Below, piece by piece: positions 33,632 through 45,560 of a DNA stretch of 64,000 nucleotides (its first letter is position 1; every line of letters begins with the position of its first letter). The notes beneath the pieces were generated by a model. The model saw only the letters and a list, made by a program, of their open reading frames with translations, did not search any database and had not been told where the DNA came from. Source of the stretch: Eriocheir sinensis. Lineage: Eukaryota > Arthropoda > Malacostraca > Decapoda > Varunidae. Location: positions 297,378 through 361,377 of the forward strand of contig NW_026111762.1 in assembly GCF_024679095.1 (NCBI RefSeq). Direction: 5' to 3'. The translations under genes and the position numbers were made by a program.

Positions 33632-34707
33632 GGGGGGCAACTAGGGGGGTCCTCCTGCCCATATGGTACGTCCAATAGCTTTGAAATCTTAGTACGTTAT
33701 TTGTTTCTGTAAATATATGACATTCTGTGAATTTCATGAAATTTGGGTGAAGTATAGGGGAGACTCAGTATTTTTTGTTTTGTTTCAGACTTTATTTTTC
33801 AGTTAATCGCTGTGAAAAAAAAAAAGTTTACATATCTACATTTTGTATTTATAAAATTGTGATATGTTGTTTTGTCTTCGAGCAAAAAAACTGGGCACTT
33901 CTGTCTCGCTGTGTGTGTCTGTAGCTGGGAAAGCGACACGGTGATAAAAATTTCGCTTGTATCAGGAGGAGGAGGGTTCAACTGAGCACCTCTGTGCAGA
34001 ATTTGTTGTTGGAGCTGCAGTGATGTTTCATGTGGCAATGATTTTGCAGCTGGTGGTGATGTAGGTGGTGGTGGAGTAGGTGGTGATGAAGCAGGTGGTG
34101 GTGGAGAAGGGCGTGAAGAGGTACTCGGTGTAGGGAGTGGCGAATCAGCTGGTGATGAGCGGCGGGTGAGCGTGGCAAGATCACGACTCGCTTCATAAGC
34201 TCCGAAACTGCCCTCTTCCTGGTCTTGGCCGTTCCATTCTTGTTCAATAAGCCTTCTTCATGTTGATGGCTCTCTTACTACTCAACTTGCGTTTGTACGT
34301 CATTTCTAAAGACCTTAATTTGGCTGGAGTACAAACGAACAGGTTGCGTGCGCTTCCCCGTTGTTGTCTGGGTAGGTACTGGCTCCACCACACTCCTCTC
34401 CTCAACTCACACCCTCCCTGCGATCCGGCACGAGAGGTATGACAGATGACAAAATTTACGGAGAAAAAAAATCCAATGCAAATTTTACGTACATACAGGC
34501 ACTAAATGGTACAGCGTGTGTTGGCTCGCGAGTCAGGCTATGACGCAATAGCGCGAGCCATTTAAATATGGCTTTCAAGGGTGAGGGGTTTTAATTTTAC
34601 GAAAACAAACCTCACCACATGACAATTTTGGCTACCCCGGCTGAGCGAAAAAACGCATTTGTCCGATTTTAAATGTATTCGTAAAAAAATACCCTTAGTC
34701 GCCCCCC
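33632..34707. mobile_element. piggyBac-like non-autonomous element
   Basis: Flanked by TTAA at 33628-33631 and 34708-34711. Termini are GGGGGGCAACTAGGGG on the left and, inverted, GGGGGGCGACTAAGGG on the right. TTAA target sites with G/C-run TIRs are diagnostic of piggyBac. The 1076-bp interior encodes no transposase. A GGTGGTGATG-type purine repeat (34045-34160) gives a false His-rich frame. Confidence 0.75.
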
Positions 34708-34823
34708 TTAAGCCGTGGTTACACTATAGTCCGGCAAATCTTAAGTGGCGGCTCTGACGTAGACAGCCCGCTAGACCCTGTTGCCACGACTCCAACTGAC
34801 CTCGCACACCGTGCCTCTCACAT

Positions 34824-34934
<111 letters not shown>

Positions 34935-34988
34935 AGAGAGAAAAGTGGGGGTGTACTCTCATTCGGGGAGTAAGGTGCACGACAATGC

Positions 34989-34989
<1 letters not shown>

Positions 34990-35051
<62 letters not shown>
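34990..35051. repeat. (AAT)n microsatellite
   Basis: About 20 uninterrupted AAT units inside the composite element. Confidence 0.97.
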
Positions 35052-35056
<5 letters not shown>

Positions 35057-36191
35057 CCTCTTTAAAAAAATCGCACCAAGACTCCTTGCCCCTTGGGTGG
35101 TGTGGAAATAAGGTCAGAGTGTAATATTTTACTGTTCTTAGCGACCACTCCTACCCCACTCCCTGGCCATCCCGAGTGGAACCTCACCATTCACCTGCAT
35201 ATGACTCGCATCAGAATTTGTTTGACGGTCCTGGCATTCCATATATAGGTAGTCTCCATATTTTATCATAATTATGCCATATAGCTGACATTGTATGGCA
35301 GATGGCAGACACACACTAAAAAATGGCAGAAATGCGATAATTAAAACAAGCACAGCAACTGCGGTGTGTTGGGTTGAGAGGAGCATGACTCAGACTTGAG
35401 CTGACAACGCCGCGGTGGCAACGCTGCAAAGTGTTGTACAAATTTCTTTGTATTCACTCACAGATAGAGAATCAATCATAAAAACCATATTTGTTTTTTA
35501 TACTAGAGTTAGAGAGAAAGAGAGAGACACGGGGAGAGAGAGAGAAGGGTGTGAGAGGCACGGTACGCGAGGTCACTTGGAGACAGCACCAGGGTCTAGC
35601 GGGCTGTCTACGTCAGAGCCGCCACTAAGATTTACCGGACTATAGTCACTGCTACCCCATGCGTTGGGCTATTTTGGCAGGGTTGGACACCCAGCCCAGC
35701 CAAAATCCTCCAGCCCAGGGCAAATTTGGTGGATGCGCTGGATCGTTGTTCTCTGGGCGGTATTGCTGGGCGCAGCAGAGGGTATTGAGATACTGTAGTA
35801 TTTAAGCATACAACTAAAACCAAATTATCCTATATAATAAATTATATAAATATTATATTATTATATGAAATTATTAGTTTTCCTATATAATTAATGATCA
35901 CTAACGGGACACAAATTAATAAAACACACCACTTCCACACTCGCTTGACTTGGAAACCAGATGTAAACAAACAAGCCTTCGTCGAGGCAACTAAGTTACC
36001 ATGGTATCTCTAGAAAAATCAATGTTATGGCCACAAGAGGCCATATATAGCCTCTTGGAGAAAGTCAGGGATCGTGAGGTCTTGTGACTTGTGGAACATA
36101 ACAACACAAGGACTATCCCAAGAAAACTTTGCAAGGCAAAATCGTCCAGCCCATGGGTAACAGTGACTAGTGTAGCCGTAGCTTTACTTAG

Positions 36192-36241
36192 TAAAGTCGC
36201 TGGGTTGACGTGGCCCAGAGTCGGCACAGTGTGAACGGGGC
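36192..36241 (+). mobile_element. Solo Harbinger-like terminus
   Basis: AGTGTGAACGGGGCT followed by TTA matches the termini at 22583 and 23655. The partner end is not seen, so this is a remnant lying immediately beside the composite element. Confidence 0.4.
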
Positions 36242-37512
36242 TTTACTCTTTCTTTCGAGACCGTGTGATACAAATTTTCAGGAATAACCTTCTAGCAAAG
36301 CGTCAGGGAAGGATGATAATCTGGCACATCATGTTTCAGACTATTCCATAAGTGATACAATATGTTTCATAACATGATATAGGTAATTAAAAACGTAAGA
36401 CATAAGTGGCTGAAGGGTAAACTTTGCCATGTTTTATAGAGGACCCGGTGCGAGGCTAGCAGTGACGTAGCTATGGTGCAATCACCCGGTCACGAGAGAG
36501 AGAGAGAGAGATCCTCGTCGAGTGTGGTCATCAATGCCAAAACATATTATAGCGTCTTCCATTTAGCGTGACCCGTTTCTGGGCCGTGATCTGGCGTGTT
36601 CCATTTAGCGAAACTGTTCAGAAATGCTGCATGTCTGGAAATCCAAATAAATAAGTACTAATTTGTTATTTTATATTTAGTCATAGATATTGCCAGAAAA
36701 TCATGAGAAAGGGCTAAAAGTGGTGTAGTGGTGGACGAAGAGGGATTGACTTTCCCGTCTGGCCCAGCCTTAGGCAGCTTTACCTGTGGCGAGCTCAAAT
36801 TATCTGATAACGAAGGCAGTTTAGATGAATAAACGTGTGGAGAGTATTCTGTTTCGCAGAATAAGGGTTTTGTGGTTTGGCGATGCAGGGGAGGGACGGG
36901 GTTGGAAGGGAGAGACGGACAAATTATTATCCATTGTCTGAAACAATTCGGCGTAATTGCTAACATATATGGTCATTACCCTCGGCACTATTCCTTCATT
37001 GATGAATAGGTTCAATAAGGACCATGATATGGAGACAGGCCGCATTTTTGGGTAATATGTAGGAGTAGGCGTGGTCTGTGAAGCACAAGGGACATACAAT
37101 TATATCCTATTTTGTTTATACCTCAGTATATTCAAATTAATCTATTGAGCATTGGAAATGATCTAGAAAATATGTTCAAAGGGTGGGGGTGGGGGTGGGG
37201 CAGCCCCCCTGGTTAGAAGGGGGGTCGAGGGGGACGAAGACCCCTCTTTAGCAGGTCGCAAAGTTCGGTTGGAGTAGTTTGAATATGCTCCCCGACCTTA
37301 AACCCTCTGCAAGCTATTTTGCAGGGGCGACACCGTCGCCGCGGCCGCCGCCAAATGAGGCTACTCTTTCGTGAATATTATCCCCTATTTTCAACAATAA
37401 ATGGCGTTTCCATGATTGTTGAACGTTTGTAGAAAAGATATATGAAGAGCTAGTGATGTTTCATAAGGTAGTTAATGAAATACTGGCACGACGGTGTTAA
37501 AACGAATCTTTA
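36242..37512. other. No gene seen
   Basis: Contains a short (GA)n at 36496-36511 and a G-rich patch with GGGTGGGGGTGGGGGTGGGG at 37180-37200 that could form G-quadruplexes. Reverse frames at 36658-37099 show no domain. Confidence 0.4.
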
Positions 37513-37981
37513 CCAATGGGCAGGGCCGTGCAGAGGGGGGGGCGGAGGGGGCTCGAGCCCCTGCCCCTTTGAACCTTGATGCCCGAAGTGCCCTTTTGCA
37601 GCATTTAAGGGGCGCCAAATTGAAGCTGAAAGTCATGAAATAACTACACGGCGTGTAGTGCCTTGCCCGGAGGTAACGACCCCCCCCCCCATAAGCAGAG
37701 AGGGGCATCGCAACACTATATTTCGTTTTCTCTCAATAAAGAAAACATTTGTGATTGCAAAATTGCATAAAATATATGCACTTTACATATTTGCATTTGC
37801 AATATTGTTATTAATATTTACGAGTACATATATATTTACATATATACTGCACTGTGCAGATCCGAGGGGATAAACAAACATCTTGTCTGCCGATTCTCCC
37901 GCCGGGCGGTATGTTATACATTTGCAGTGGTATTTGTTTGTGCATGGATGATGTAGGGCCGTAGGCCTATTCTTACAAGAT

Positions 37982-38090
37982 GCAGAACCACTATTAAACG
38001 GTAGGTACTACCTACCTTTTAATAGTGGTTCTGCGATGCTTCTCTGCACTTCTACCTTACCTACTAGGTAGGAGTGCAGAGAAGCATCGC
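37982..38090. repeat. Two adjacent hairpins in the hAT leader
   Basis: Hairpin 1: GCAGAACCACTATTAAA (37982-37998) pairs with 38018-38034. Hairpin 2: GCGATGCTTCTCTGCACT (38033-38050) pairs with 38073-38090. Both have perfect arms and self-complementary loops (GTAGGTAC / CTACCT). They overlap by two bases and lie 120 bp before the transposase start. Confidence 0.92.
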
Positions 38091-38212
38091 GCACTTTAGC
38101 AGACCCTCACTGGGCCCCACAATTTTTCCAGATCGGTTTGGGAGGATTCAAAAGCAACAACATTTGTAGTTTAACGATCACATTTGCATAATTTCAGTGC
38201 AGAGTGTGAGAG

Positions 38213-41047
38213 ATGCCTCGTAAGGAGAGGAGGTTAAAACAAAAACAAAAGGAGCTGTGTGAGGCCGCAAAAGGGAGTGGATCACTTACCAGCTGGATAA
38301 CAGAAAACAGAAAAGGTAAGAATAACAGTTACTTGAAGCACCTACCTTTTTACATTGCCGACACAGAGTTTTACTGTTGTTTTCAGTAACAATACCAATC
38401 AATAATTATCCCACCATTCCCGATAGACACTGTAACAGCAGATTGTACAATGTACTGTACCTTGTTTCTAGATGGACTGGGAGCAAGTCATGACGAATCA
38501 GATGAGAAAATGGAAGGAGAAAGACGACGACACTGTGCATCAGAGAAATGACAGCTTGCTGGGAACAGAGAGCCAGGAGGACACAGAGGTTGGAGGAAAG
38601 CCTGGAACTTCAGAGGTTATTGAGCCCACACAGAATGCTGAGATAGAGGAAACAGCTAGTATCCAGGAGAAAGATGTTGGAGTGAGAGAGACAGAACATG
38701 AATTACAGATTGCACAAACTGTGGAGGTAGAGGAAGCAGCAAGCCAGGAGGAGGCAGATACCAGAGGAGGCAGACATTCTCACACCTGCTTGAATTTACC
38801 CACCCAAATGATCCTGCCCATGTCCAACAACATAACATCAAATGTGATGATTCCTTCATTCAGTTTTGCAACAGTACTGGACCCTGTCAACCAGTACTCT
38901 CATCTTTTCCAAAAAATGAAAAAGGACGGTCATTTCAAAAGAAATGGTATGAGAACAACACATGGCTAGAGTACTCCCCAAGTCTTGATGCAATGTTTTG
39001 TTTCAGCTGCCGTCTTTTCTTGAGTGAGGAAAAATACATAAACCGGAAAACATGGAAATCAGAAGGAGTTAATCAGTGGAGAAAGGCTCTTGATAGAATT
39101 AAAGGTCACAGTGCCTCAGAATCACACATGTGTAGTATGGTGAGGTGGAACAATTCAAAAAAGAGATCACTGGAGGTAGCTTTCGAAATGGGTGACCGTG
39201 CATCACAAGCTGCTAAAGACAGGGAAAGAGAAAAAAACAGAGAAATCTTGTCCCGCTTACTAGCCACCACACTTACCTGGCAAGACAGGGATTGCCTTTC
39301 AGAGGAGATGATGAGAACCCGTCAAGCCAAAATAGAGGTAATTTCATAGAGTTGGTAGAGGTAGAGGTAAATATGACAGTGTAATTAAACTGCATTTGGA
39401 ATCGGTAAAACAGAAGCAAGGAACTGCTAAAAGACCTCTTGTCTCACTCCTCTCCAACAGAAGTCAGAATGATATGATTAGAGCTTTGGCCATACCTATC
39501 AGTAAAAAGAGTGATCCAGAAAGAAATCCAAGAGAGCAAAATCTTTTCAATTCTCATGGATGAAACCACAGATGCTGCACACACTGAGCAGGTTTCTTTT
39601 GTCATTAGGTATGTGCATAACATGAAAATCAATGAGCGCTTTCTTCAGGTGTGTAACATTCATAACACAAGGGGAGAATCTCTTGAAAACTTAGTGATAG
39701 ATCTACTTGAAGAAAATAATCTGAAGTTGGAAAACATCAGGGGTCAAGGTTATGATGGTGCTGCAAACATGAGCGGACGCTTTAACGGACTTCAGTCAAG
39801 AATCCTGAAAAGAAATCCAAAGGCATTGTACGTACACTGCCAGGCACACTGCCTTAATCTGGTGCTGGTTGAAAGTGCAAAGTCAAACCTCTGTTTTGTC
39901 AGCTTCTTTAACTTAGTTGAAAAACTTTATGCTTTTGTGGCCAACTCATCCAAACGACACTCTGCATTTATTGAAATGCAGAAGACGATGTACCCTGATC
40001 AGCGACCACTGGAACTGCAGAAGCTGTCAGACACGCGTTGGGCCTGCAGAGAAACAGCCCTTTGCACTCTGAGGAAGGTCCTCCCAGCTGTCATGGAGTT
40101 TCTTGAGCAAATGACACAGCAAGACCCTCCAGACTCTTCAGCAGGTGATGCAATGATTCTACTCAAGAGCATCAACTTTGAATTCTTCCTGTGTTTGAAA
40201 TCACCTGTCCAATCTTCCAGGTAACTGCGATGGCTTCTAATGCTTTGCAGCAGAAAGACATGGACCTGGGTGCAGCATACAAAGTTGTTAATGGAGTTTT
40301 ACAGGAACTGGCACACAGCAGAACAGAGGAGAAGTTTGATAATATGTATAAACAGGCTACAGAGAAGGCTGCATCAGTGGGCCTGGACCCTCCAACTGAG
40401 ATTCCTGGTCAAGCTAGGAGGAGGAAAATGCCAGCTAAGTATAAGTTCACTGCCACAACAGCTACCTTTGATCACACTTTCCTACTTTGCAAGACTACTA
40501 TCGTGTTAAAGTGTATTACGTTTTTGTGGACACAATGACACACGAGCTTCGGAGACGGTTCAAAGGAGAAGATAACTCCACTTGGGAATTCCTTAATGCT
40601 TTCCACAGCCTGATAGCTCCAGAGAACTGGAAAACAACAAATCCCCCAACAGAAGTACTGCAAGCTGTGAAAAAACTCTGTCAGTTCTATAACATTGAAG
40701 TAGACATATTGCAGACAGAACTTAAGGTGTTCCATGCATCATACTCATGCCCCTCACCCATCAGTGTGACATCTATTCTTACAGTGGTCAAAGAAAGCAA
40801 TGCACATATGGTTTTCCCTAACTTGACTGAGCTGCTGAAGACATATGGCACCCTCCCGGTGTCTACAGCTACTGTGGAACGTTCTTTCTCAAAACTGAAG
40901 CTGGTGAAAACAAAACTTCGCACCCTTTGCAGAGAGGATAGGTTGTCAGACCTTCTTTTACTTGCGATTGAAAAGGATATTCCAGTCAACCTTAGTGAAG
41001 TCATTGATATTTTTAAATGCATGGGTAACAGGAAGTTGCTGTTGTAA
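38213..41047 (+). pseudogene. hAT transposase, ZMYM1-like (TTF zinc finger, DUF4371, dimerisation domain)
   Basis: Exon 1 (38213-38315, MPRKERRLKQKQKELCE) ends AAAAG|GTAAG. Exon 2 starts at 38472 after TTTCTAG and carries a long acidic linker. After a frame change near 38800 comes the TTF-type zinc finger (WYENNTWLEYSPSLDAMFCF then SCRLF). The DUF4371/catalytic region follows: QESKIFSILMDETTD, RFLQVCNIHNTRGES, IRGQGYDGAANMSGRFNG, YVHCQAHCLNLVLVESA and LQKLSDTRWACRE. The C-terminal hAT dimerisation block is PVSTATVERSFSKLKLVKTK then DRLSDLLLLAIE, with TAA at 41045-41047. Frame changes near 38800, 39345, 39515, 40205 and 40490 show it is inactive. Domain order and length fit intact family members. 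Confidence 0.85.
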
Positions 41048-41072
41048 CTGCAAGAGAAGATGCCACTGTAAT

Positions 41073-41073
<1 letters not shown>

Positions 41074-41104
<31 letters not shown>
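41074..41104. repeat. (CA)n microsatellite
   Basis: 31 bp of CA repeat in the 3' untranslated part of the hAT element. Confidence 0.95.
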
Positions 41105-41106
<2 letters not shown>

Positions 41107-41517
41107 TAGTGACCTTCTCTAAGTTCTCTTATCTATTCTTTCATCAATCAGTTACTTTTAGTTACATTAATAATATTATAAAATAACTATGAATAAAGCC
41201 TACATCATTGATGTCTATGATATCTGTTAATAAATGCAGGCTGGATTATGAAGCAATAAACATTTAAGATTTCAGAAATATGAACTTTATTATTACTGGC
41301 CACTCTCTACTAATTTATACATCGAGTAATTTGAGTATGAACAATGATGTGGTATGTTGTGATTCGATGTTATCTTTATGAATATGGGTTGCTACAATTC
41401 AGCCTGTTATAGTCAGGTATGCTTTTGTATCCTTTCTCAAATTCATGCTCCATGTGCCCCTTTTAAACTTTTGAGCCCCTGCCCCTCCAATGGTCTCTGC
41501 ACGGCCCTGCCAATGGG

Positions 41518-42069
41518 TGTGAACGGCAGAGCGTGCAGAGTGTGCTATGGAGAACTGTAGTATTCCTGATATATGTACCCCCATAAAAGTTTTTTTATTA
41601 CTGGTTTGCGCATAAAAAAGCTAAAGCTATCTCCACACAAAAAAAGTAGTCATATATTGCCCATGAAAACATCTGTGTCTTGAAAATAATACGCCTACTC
41701 CTACTACATTTTTACCGCATTTTGTGCCAAACAGATGCTTGTCATATCATCACGATAAAGAACCCGTCCCTACAGTCCCCATGGTGAGGAGGGGATACCA
41801 GGAAGCCAGCACTCTGCAGATGCGCCAGCTCTCAGTATATAATTACACACACAAAAACAAGTACTAGTGAAAGCTTGATAGTGCATCATATGAAGTCAAC
41901 TTGTAATAAAATTTATAAGATTAAATAAGGAGCTATGGTCCATTTGCCTGCAGCACCCTCCCACAGGAGTTGTGAGAACGATTTGGTATGCATTGCTAGA
42001 AGCAAACTAATTGTAGTCAAGGCTCTTGATTGGTACAATATTTTTATCCAGACTTACACCAAATTATAG
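41518..42069. other. No gene seen
   Basis: Unclassified sequence downstream of the hAT element with no supported coding. Confidence 0.4.
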
Positions 42070-42521
42070 TTTAACATTTACCGTTTACCGTTGATGAGAT
42101 TTCAGTCCCTGCTCCGCAGCTGATGCAGCGCTCTACGAGGGCCGTCAACATTTACAACGTTAGCCTCAATAATAGTCCTCGATGCACTTATTCTCAAACA
42201 TCGTAGTGAGTGTTTTAATTGCTTTCACGAATAATAGCACATATACCCATTAGTTCAGTGTTCATGTCTAATATTTTCATTATAGTATCACAAATATCCA
42301 ACTATTATATCCCACACACTGAACATTCATCATACTCAATTTACCTTTGAGTACAGACACTAATTAATAGCCATAGTTATGAATTCTCTCAATTAATCAA
42401 TAGTGATTGACATGTTTCATCATTATTATAATCATTGTTAGTTTACTATCCGTTTATTATGAAAACCGACAGACAATTTATGGGGCCTGTAACCTCATCA
42501 ACGGTAACGGTAACGATAAAT
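42070..42521. mobile_element. Candidate MITE, ~450 bp
   Basis: The left end contains TTACCGTTTACCGTTGATGA. The right end carries the inverse of TTACCGTTACCGTTGATGAG. The TIRs are ~25 bp with few mismatches. There is no coding, and a target duplication is not evident. Confidence 0.6.
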
Positions 42522-42929
42522 TGGGAGCAACAGGTCAAATTAGTTTTGTTAAATTTTATTGTTGTTGTTAGACTGCATTGTTGCATGTTGAGAGGATGAA
42601 ACTATTATTTCTGGTGCCTCTATTTGCTTATTGTAATAAGTGTTTACACAGAATCATGGAAAATCGCTAGAATGACTGTCAAACCAGCGATTACTCCATG
42701 AAGCTGACTTAGTCAACATGCCCGCATACTCCGTCAATGCCAACTCCAGCTAGCCTATATGGGCACATGGTACGCTACCCAGAAGCCAACCTTTCTCACT
42801 TGATTGTTTCTGTAAGAGACAACCCTTAGTGGAAAAGGTCAAGGGAACGCCCACAAAGTTCATGGCAAGAAAGAGCACGTATTTACTTGCTTTACTTGGT
42901 CTAATCTAAAGGGTCTTTCTCACAGCTGT

Positions 42930-43225
42930 GGTGGTCCACCGCTGCAGCCGGCCCGAGAGTCTTCCTTCAGGAGAGCCATCTGGTCCGGCACAGAGTTTGA
43001 GGCTGCCCTACAGTAAGCCGTGTAGCCTGGAACAGGAGGCTCATCTGGCAGCGTTTGCAGGAATTTGGTGGCCAAGGTTCAAATCTTGGCCCAGGCAGTC
43101 AATGCACATCCCACTTAAGTGTTCATTCTCCTTATTGAGGTGGTTAATGAATGGGTACATGAGGGAACTGTGGTAACCTGGGTGTCACACCGTGACCTGG
43201 GGTAATAGGTTCTTACCCAGACAAG
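42930..43225 (+). mobile_element. Possible tRNA-like SINE
   Basis: GGCCAAGGTTCAAATCTTGG (43070-43089) has a box-B-like core and a short stem. The downstream AATGGGTACATGAGGGAACTG and TGACCTGGGGTAATAGG recall SINE bodies. No oligo(A) or duplication is visible. The assignment is weak. Confidence 0.35.
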
Positions 43226-43386
43226 ATAGAAATGAATACAGTTGCCACATGCTGCTATAGCATATGCCCCCAACTTTACCTTCTACCTTTATTCCAAAGT
43301 ACCAAATGTTTCATTTGGCACCATAATTGATTATTCTATTTATTATTACATTATACACATGGATTCATGTATCACATCTTTAACAG

Positions 43387-43517
43387 GTATGTCTGTTGGC
43401 TGTGTGATGTTCAATTCAACACAATACAAGGCATCTTTGATCACTTGAAGCTGCACCAAGGAAGAGGAGCTGAAGGCCATTCTGCAGCAGCAGTGGGAGA
43501 ACTTGAACAAAGTTGTG
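43387..43517 (+). CDS. C2H2 zinc-finger exon of a putative host-like gene
   Basis: Bounded by TCTTTAACAG and GTG|GTAAAG. It reads YVCWLCDVQFNTIQGIFDHL then KLHQGRG, a canonical C-x2-C-x12-H-x3-H finger. The exon contains 43 codons plus one base, and that base (G) joins in phase with the exon at 44414 to form a Glu codon. DNA-binding is inferred from the finger. It is the first of up to four exons I tentatively assign to one gene. Confidence 0.6.
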
Positions 43518-43690
43518 GTAAAGATTTTTCATTGTTTATAATTTAAATCTCAGTTTGGCAAATCAAGATTAATGTAGTTTTAGGTGTATTTAATATTAAT
43601 GTAGGAACCAATTGGCAGCATTAATAAAATACATTACATTTTTATCATATTGGTTGACTTTTTCTCTAATGAAATCACAAATTGCAAGTG

Positions 43691-43691
<1 letters not shown>

Positions 43692-43785
<94 letters not shown>
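43692..43785. repeat. (AT)n microsatellite
   Basis: About 94 bp, immediately left of the MITE at 43791. Confidence 0.97.
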
Positions 43786-43786
<1 letters not shown>

Positions 43787-43790
43787 ATGT

Positions 43791-44257
43791 AGGGCTATTC
43801 AGGACAGCTGGGGTAATACGGGACAAATTTCTGACAGCGCTGTAATCGTCCTTAGCGGCTAAGGTTCTTCGATTTCCAAATCTAAAATATAGGAAGTAAA
43901 GTTCAACTTTTTTGCTATATACGTCAACCCTCCTAAAATTAAAATAAAAAGGTTCTTTTTTTTACGTTTTAGAAGTTGGTCCTGGTAGGGTCTGTGGAGG
44001 AGAAACTATAAAGACGATCATTACGTATTATACAGTATTGAATGTAGAATTTATCTGACAACGTCCCATTGTAAGAATAAAAAAAAATTGCTCCACGGAA
44101 AACAAAATGGCGGCCATATCCGCAACCTGGGGTAATTCAGGACAACACCCCAGGGTAACACGGGAGAGTTGGTAAAAGTTGCCTAAACATGATCCCAAAA
44201 TGCACGATAGTAAGAAGTTATTAGCAAAAAACTTGCAAAATCGTCCTGAATAGCCCT
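43791..44257. mobile_element. MITE between two AT arrays
   Basis: Perfect 15-bp termini AGGGCTATTCAGGAC at 43791-43805 and inverted at 44243-44257. Internal repeats of GGGGTAAT and CGGGACA-like blocks. 467 bp, non-coding. It lies in the intron between the zinc-finger and Myb-like exons. Confidence 0.7.
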
Positions 44258-44264
44258 GTGCTAC

Positions 44265-44286
44265 GGTGTGTGTGTGTGTGTGCGTG

Positions 44287-44375
<89 letters not shown>
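44265..44375. repeat. (TG)n-(AT)n compound microsatellite
   Basis: TG at 44265-44285 followed by AT to 44375, right of the MITE. Confidence 0.97.
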
Positions 44376-44377
<2 letters not shown>

Positions 44378-44413
44378 AAAATTTTCTTATTTTGCCCACA
44401 TTTCTTTATTCAG

Positions 44414-44580
44414 AATTACTGAGCCCAGAGTTCAACTCTGCTGAAGGTGAAGAGCACTGGCAACCTATTATAGTTGACGAATTAATAAAATTAGTTAAGG
44501 GGAATTATTCCAAACTACAAGATAAGATGGTGAAGAAGAAAAAGGTTTGGAGCATTATTGCCAGTAAATTAAATATGAAG
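44414..44580 (+). CDS. Myb/SANT-like exon (N-terminal helices)
   Basis: Acceptor TTTATTCAG before 44414 and donor AAG|GTATGG after 44580. It reads LLSPEFNSAEGEEHWQPI, VDELIKLVKGNYSKLQDKMV and KKKVWSIIASKLNMK. W-P-I, ELIKLV and K-VW-IIA-K fit the first half of a Myb/SANT (trihelix-like) domain. The exon begins in the phase required by 43387-43517 and ends in phase 0. The LTR element starts 53 bp downstream, inside the following intron. Confidence 0.6.
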
Positions 44581-44632
44581 GTATGGTACCTGTTAATGTA
44601 CGTAATTTGAAACGGAAATATATTTGTCATAT

Positions 44633-45161
44633 TGTTAGCCTTTTTGTTAGCTGTTTTTTTGTGTTTTTGATTAAGGCGCGAACTGTTATCTCACGTGAGG
44701 TCCGGTGTACCGTTGCCTGCTTTCTCCAGTTGATAGAAGTCGTGAGACAACACAATAGCCTTTTCGTTAAGTGATGTGGGTTATGTGTTGGCCGAGCGGA
44801 GCCGTTAAGTTCACTTGAGTTCACTTAATTTACTCTCTCTCTCTCTGGTTGATTAAATGGTTGTATTGCTTTTTAAATATATTCACAGAATAGTTACAGT
44901 ATTTTGTGGACGAGTCGTAAGTCGTACGCACACTCCGAGAAGTCCTGTGCCCTCGTCCGCCGCCCGCTCTGATCTGCCGGCTTCTCGTGGTACAGGAGCG
45001 GCCAGCGGATAGCATGCTTGCTGAATCAGCACCGTTCCCACGGCAAGGAGCACCTCCTAAGCACAACGTAGCGTCTGTGTGTAACGTCCTGGCGCCACTG
45101 GGCCATGGCGATACGACATACATTCACACATTCACATTTTTTTTATAATATACACATTACA
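44633..45161 (-). repeat. 3' LTR of the env-bearing element
   Basis: 529 bp, beginning TGTTAGCC and ending CATTACA on the forward strand. It differs from the 5' LTR by two substitutions (TTTTCG/TTTTAG and TCTCGTGG/TCTCTTGG) and three short indels in T- and CT-runs. Confidence 0.95.
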
Positions 45162-45269
45162 TCGCTCGGCCACGGAAAAAGTCGCGACCTCGCGGCTCAT
45201 CCGACCCTTAAAATCAGTGTACCTACCCATGTTACAGTCGCACAATGTGTACTAGTTAAACGAGGGCCT

Positions 45270-45560
45270 ATTATGGTTGCATGTAAAAAAAAAAATATAT
45301 ACAAGTCAGAGCCCGCCTAACGATACAACATCGGGAAATGCCAATGACAAGAAAAATAATCATGGAAGTAACAATAAATGGGCAAAGTACATACAGGGCG
45401 AGGTAAACAGGGCTAGAGTCGTGGACGTGGAAGCTCAGCACTATTCCGAGAAAACAAAACAATAGCTCGAATAGTTATTTACAAAATACATCCTAAAAAA
45501 AAAACAAATTGACTAAATTGTCATTAGGATACATGGTAACGGAGCTATGTGGAATAGTAA
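45270..45560 (-). pseudogene. Duplicated env membrane-anchor segment
   Basis: The reverse strand reads SPVYLALYVLCPFIV then FLVIGISRCCIVRRAL, a diverged copy of the env C-terminus at 45640-45900 (PVYLALYVH, then the hydrophobic anchor). Shared forward-strand blocks such as AGTCAGAGCCCGC confirm a ~370-bp imperfect tandem duplication next to the 3' LTR. Confidence 0.7.

Larger units (their letters stand above)
37521..41509 (+). mobile_element. Complete hAT transposon (ZMYM1-like)
   Basis: A 3989-bp element with perfect 15-bp TIRs, CAGGGCCGTGCAGAG at 37521-37535 and its inverse at 41495-41509. It is flanked by the perfect 8-bp duplication CCAATGGG at 37513-37520 and 41510-41517. CAGGG termini plus 8-bp duplications define hAT. 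Subterminal GGGGCT/AGCCCC palindromes follow each TIR. It encodes a broken ZMYM-type transposase on the forward strand. A double hairpin lies upstream of the gene. Confidence 0.93.

Noticed and set aside
33799..34247. His/Leu-rich reverse frames inside the piggyBac-like element
   Set aside because: Arise from a GGTGGTGATG-type purine repeat. They do not resemble a transposase.
36658..37099. Overlapping reverse frames of 92 and 102 codons
   Set aside because: No domain, low-complexity Pro/Ser content, mutually overlapping.
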